Shown here piece after piece: positions 61,941-64,000 of a DNA stretch of 64,000 nucleotides. The translations under genes and the position numbers were made by a program. Position 1 is the stretch's first letter. Every line of letters begins with the position of its first letter. Source of the stretch: Rugamonas rivuli. Its GTDB lineage: Bacteria; Pseudomonadota; Gammaproteobacteria; Burkholderiales; Burkholderiaceae_D. The notes under the pieces are model-generated. The model had not been told where the DNA came from and searched no databases. It worked only from the letters and a program-made list of their open reading frames with translations. The stretch spans positions 186,001 through 250,000 of the forward strand of contig NZ_WHUF01000002.1 in assembly GCF_009380165.1 (NCBI RefSeq), in the 5' to 3' direction.

Positions 61941-63602
61941 TTACAGGTTGGCCACCACGACGCGGCGCGTATCCTCGGCCACCACGCGCATGGTCAGGCC
62001 GTCCTCCTTGAGCTCGGCATACTTCTCCGGGCTGAGGATGGCCAACGCCTTGACGCCTTGCGCGGTGTGCTGATTCCACAGCACCACGAACTGCTCGACC
62101 GTCGGAATCGACAGCTCCGGCTGCTGGCGCAGGCCGAAGGTGAACTCATCCCAGTAATCGACCAGCACCACGGTGCGTTGCAGGTAGAAGGTCATCGACT
62201 GCTCGTAGGTGTCGACCGAATAGATCTTGGTGTCGGGCTTGAGCTCGGGCAGCATCTTCATTGCCACCACTTTACCGGCGCGCATTTTGCCATACGGCTC
62301 GAAGCCGGTCAGTATCAGCTGGGTCGCGATGAAGCCGGCCACGGCCATGGTGAGCACCGTCAGGTCGCGGCGCAGGTGGCGCGCATGCAGCAGCGCCAGC
62401 GCGCCGCCGGCCGCGGCGATGATGCCTGCCATCAGCACCCACGGCTGGTAGGCTTCCAGCAGCGCGGTTTCCTCGTGGTGGCGCACGGCCATGTGCACCA
62501 TCTGCGGCACGGCGGCCACGCCGCCCACGCCGATCAGCACCAGCAGGCCGGCGGCGATCATGCGGTTGCGGCGCGAGGCGTTTTCCAGATACACGGCGAT
62601 CAGCAGGGCCAGCGCCGGGAAGATCGGCAGGATGTAGCCGGGCAGCTTGGAGCTGGAGTAGCTGAAGAAGAAGAAAATGAACACGGCCCAGATCAGCAGC
62701 ATCAGCTTGGGCTGGAACACGCCGCTGCGCTCGCGGCGCACGGCGCCCCACAGCGCCTGCGGCAGCACGCCCAGCCACGGCACGATGCCGGGGATCAGCA
62801 TGGCGAAGAAGTAGTACCACGCGCCTTCGCGGTGGTGAGTCTTGAGGAAGAAGCGTTCCCAGTGCTCGTGCACGAAGAAGAAGTGCGGCTGCTCGGGATT
62901 GCGCAGCGCCACCAGCACGAACCACGGCGTGGCGACGGCGAAGAACAGCAGCAGGCCCTTGCCCAGGTGCAGGCGCTTCCAGATGGCGATATCGCCCGAC
63001 AGCGCCGAGTACAGCACCAGCACCGCGCCCGGCAGCACCAGGCCGATCAGGCCCTTGGCCAGCACCGCCAGCGCCATGCCTGTCCAGCACAGCAGCATCC
63101 AGTTGCGGCGTTCGCCGTCGGAGGCGCCGTCGCGCTGGGCGATCAGCACCGCGCACAGCACGATGGTCATCATGCCGGACAGGCTCATGTCCAGCGAATC
63201 GATCTGGCCGGAAGCCACCCAGAACAGGCTGGAACCGAGCGCCAGCGCGGCGTAGAAGCCGGCACGCGCACCGAACACGCGGTTGCCCGCGTAGCCGGTC
63301 AGGATCACGCCGCCCAGGCCGCACAGGCCGGTCCACAGGCGGGCTTGCCACTCGCCCAGGCCGAACACGGCAAACGAGGCCGCGTTCATCCAGGTTTGCA
63401 GCGGCGGCTTCTCAAAATACTTGATGCCGTTCAGGCGCGTGGTGATCCAGTCGCCGTTGACGAACATTTCGCGCGCCATTTCGGCGTAGCGGCCCTCGTC
63501 GGGCGGCACCAGCGTGCGCACGCCCAGCACGTACAGCCAGACGATGATGAACGCGGCCAGCAGCGTCCAGACGAATTTCTTGGAGTTGTACAGGTCGTTC
63601 AT
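61941..63602 (-). CDS. arnT: Lipid A Ara4N transferase (ArnT-like)
   Basis: A 553-residue GT-39/PMT-like glycosyltransferase with about 12 membrane helices. The N-terminal YVLGVRTLVPPDEGRYAEMAREMFVNGDWITTRLNGIKYFEKPPLQTWM matches ArnT, with the acidic DEGR catalytic loop. It transfers Ara4N from undecaprenyl phosphate to lipid A, reducing negative charge and polymyxin binding. It shares one base with the Mth938-like gene (TGATG). Confidence 0.93.
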   Translation of the reverse strand: MNDLYNSKKFVWTLLAAFIIVWLYVLGVRTLVPPDEGRYAEMAREMFVNGDWITTRLNGIKYFEKPPLQTWMNAASFAVFGLGEWQARLWTGLCGLGGVILTGYAGNRVFGARAGFYAALALGSSLFWVASGQIDSLDMSLSGMMTIVLCAVLIAQRDGASDGERRNWMLLCWTGMALAVLAKGLIGLVLPGAVLVLYSALSGDIAIWKRLHLGKGLLLFFAVATPWFVLVALRNPEQPHFFFVHEHWERFFLKTHHREGAWYYFFAMLIPGIVPWLGVLPQALWGAVRRERSGVFQPKLMLLIWAVFIFFFFSYSSSKLPGYILPIFPALALLIAVYLENASRRNRMIAAGLLVLIGVGGVAAVPQMVHMAVRHHEETALLEAYQPWVLMAGIIAAAGGALALLHARHLRRDLTVLTMAVAGFIATQLILTGFEPYGKMRAGKVVAMKMLPELKPDTKIYSVDTYEQSMTFYLQRTVVLVDYWDEFTFGLRQQPELSIPTVEQFVVLWNQHTAQGVKALAILSPEKYAELKEDGLTMRVVAEDTRRVVVANL

Positions 63603-63994
63603 CAGGCGGGCTTGCCCTCGGTGTGGTCAATGATCAGAGCGAGCGTGACCTTGCGGCCTTCGCCCATCAGGATGTTGTAGGTGCGGCAGGCGGCCTGGCT
63701 GTCCATGCATTCGACGCCGATGCGGCGCATGGTCAGCGCGGCGGTCAGGCGTGGGTGAATGAAGCGCTGCTTGGCGCCGGTGCCAAGGATGACGACGTCC
63801 GGGTTGTCGCCGCCGATAGTGACGAAATGCTCTGCGGTAATAGATTCGAAGGTGGGGGCATCCCAGGCGCGCGGCGGGATTTCCGGCAGCACGATCAGGC
63901 TGTAGTTATAGCGCTGGGCGTTGATTTCGACCCCGGTTTCATCGTAACCGGTAACGGTCTGGTATTTTTGAGTATCGCTGGCGTGGAGCTTCAT
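63602..63994 (-). CDS. Mth938-like domain protein
   Basis: A 130-residue protein of the Mth938/NDUFAF3-like (DUF498) family: YNYSLIVLPEIPPRAWDAP, PDVVILGTGAKQRFIHPRL, GVECMDSQAACRTYNILMGEGRKV. The biochemical function in bacteria is unknown. It is translated in overlap with arnT and appears to be the first gene of the arn run in this window; the promoter is beyond the window end. Confidence 0.9.
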   Translation of the reverse strand: MKLHASDTQKYQTVTGYDETGVEINAQRYNYSLIVLPEIPPRAWDAPTFESITAEHFVTIGGDNPDVVILGTGAKQRFIHPRLTAALTMRRIGVECMDSQAACRTYNILMGEGRKVTLALIIDHTEGKPA

Positions 63995-64000
63995 GACAGA

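Overview
This window looks like a chromosomal segment of a betaproteobacterium of the order Burkholderiales, most probably family Oxalobacteraceae (Massilia/Duganella/Janthinobacterium-like). The reasons are the high G+C content, the order trpA-accD-folC-SPOR-cvpA-purF, the rpsF-priB-rpsR-rplI-dnaB block, PEP-CTERM proteins and a cobalamin riboswitch-led operon. The assignment is inference from gene content and order; no search was run. No rRNA, tRNA, CRISPR array, insertion sequence or prophage was recognised.

Layout. 1-8.0 kb: housekeeping run (3' end of trpA, a small BrnT-type toxin-antitoxin module, accD, folC, a SPOR protein, cvpA, purF, a PLP-dependent sulfur amino acid enzyme). 8.0-10.4 kb: a secreted unknown protein, a serine beta-lactamase-like hydrolase, and lexA with two adjacent SOS boxes. 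10.5-13.7 kb: a large palindrome, then the rpsF operon and dnaB. 13.7-15.4 kb: a DUF47/Pit phosphate uptake pair. 15.4-21.7 kb: accessory genes (MFS exporter with divergent TetR, two unknown membrane proteins, a second TetR with a SnoaL-like partner, metallophosphoesterase, GNAT, orphan cyanophycin-synthetase N-domain).

21.6-37.8 kb is a signalling and surface-secretion block. A GAF-GspE ATPase and an MBL hydrolase lie on the minus strand. They diverge from a GAF-HD-GYP protein, a CHASE2 adenylate/guanylate cyclase, a 1,961-residue two-partner-secretion exoprotein, its TpsB transporter and a periplasmic FecR-domain protein. The arrangement suggests second-messenger control of a surface adhesin, which is inference.

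37.8-40.6 kb: copper efflux (copA-cueR) behind a CueR-type promoter. A matching operator lies 12 kb away in front of a small copper chaperone at 49.5 kb. 40.55-47.9 kb: a cobalamin riboswitch and a four-gene overlapping operon encoding an ExbB/TolQ-like channel, a DUF2149 protein, a membrane-tethered CobN-like chelatase and a TonB-dependent receptor. This is the most interesting system here: its layout matches Bacteroidetes hmuRSTU haem-utilisation loci, but the control element points to corrinoids.

47.9-53.7 kb: TauE-like permease, glutathione S-transferase, copper chaperone, three PEP-CTERM proteins, a PAS-GGDEF protein and an orphan HicB. 53.8-64.0 kb (all minus strand): PhoH-family ATPase, Bcp-type peroxiredoxin, and a lipid A L-Ara4N operon reading Mth938-like, arnT, one SMR-type flippase subunit, arnB, arnC, arnA formyltransferase, arnA decarboxylase, arnD. 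The usually bifunctional ArnA is encoded here by two separate genes.
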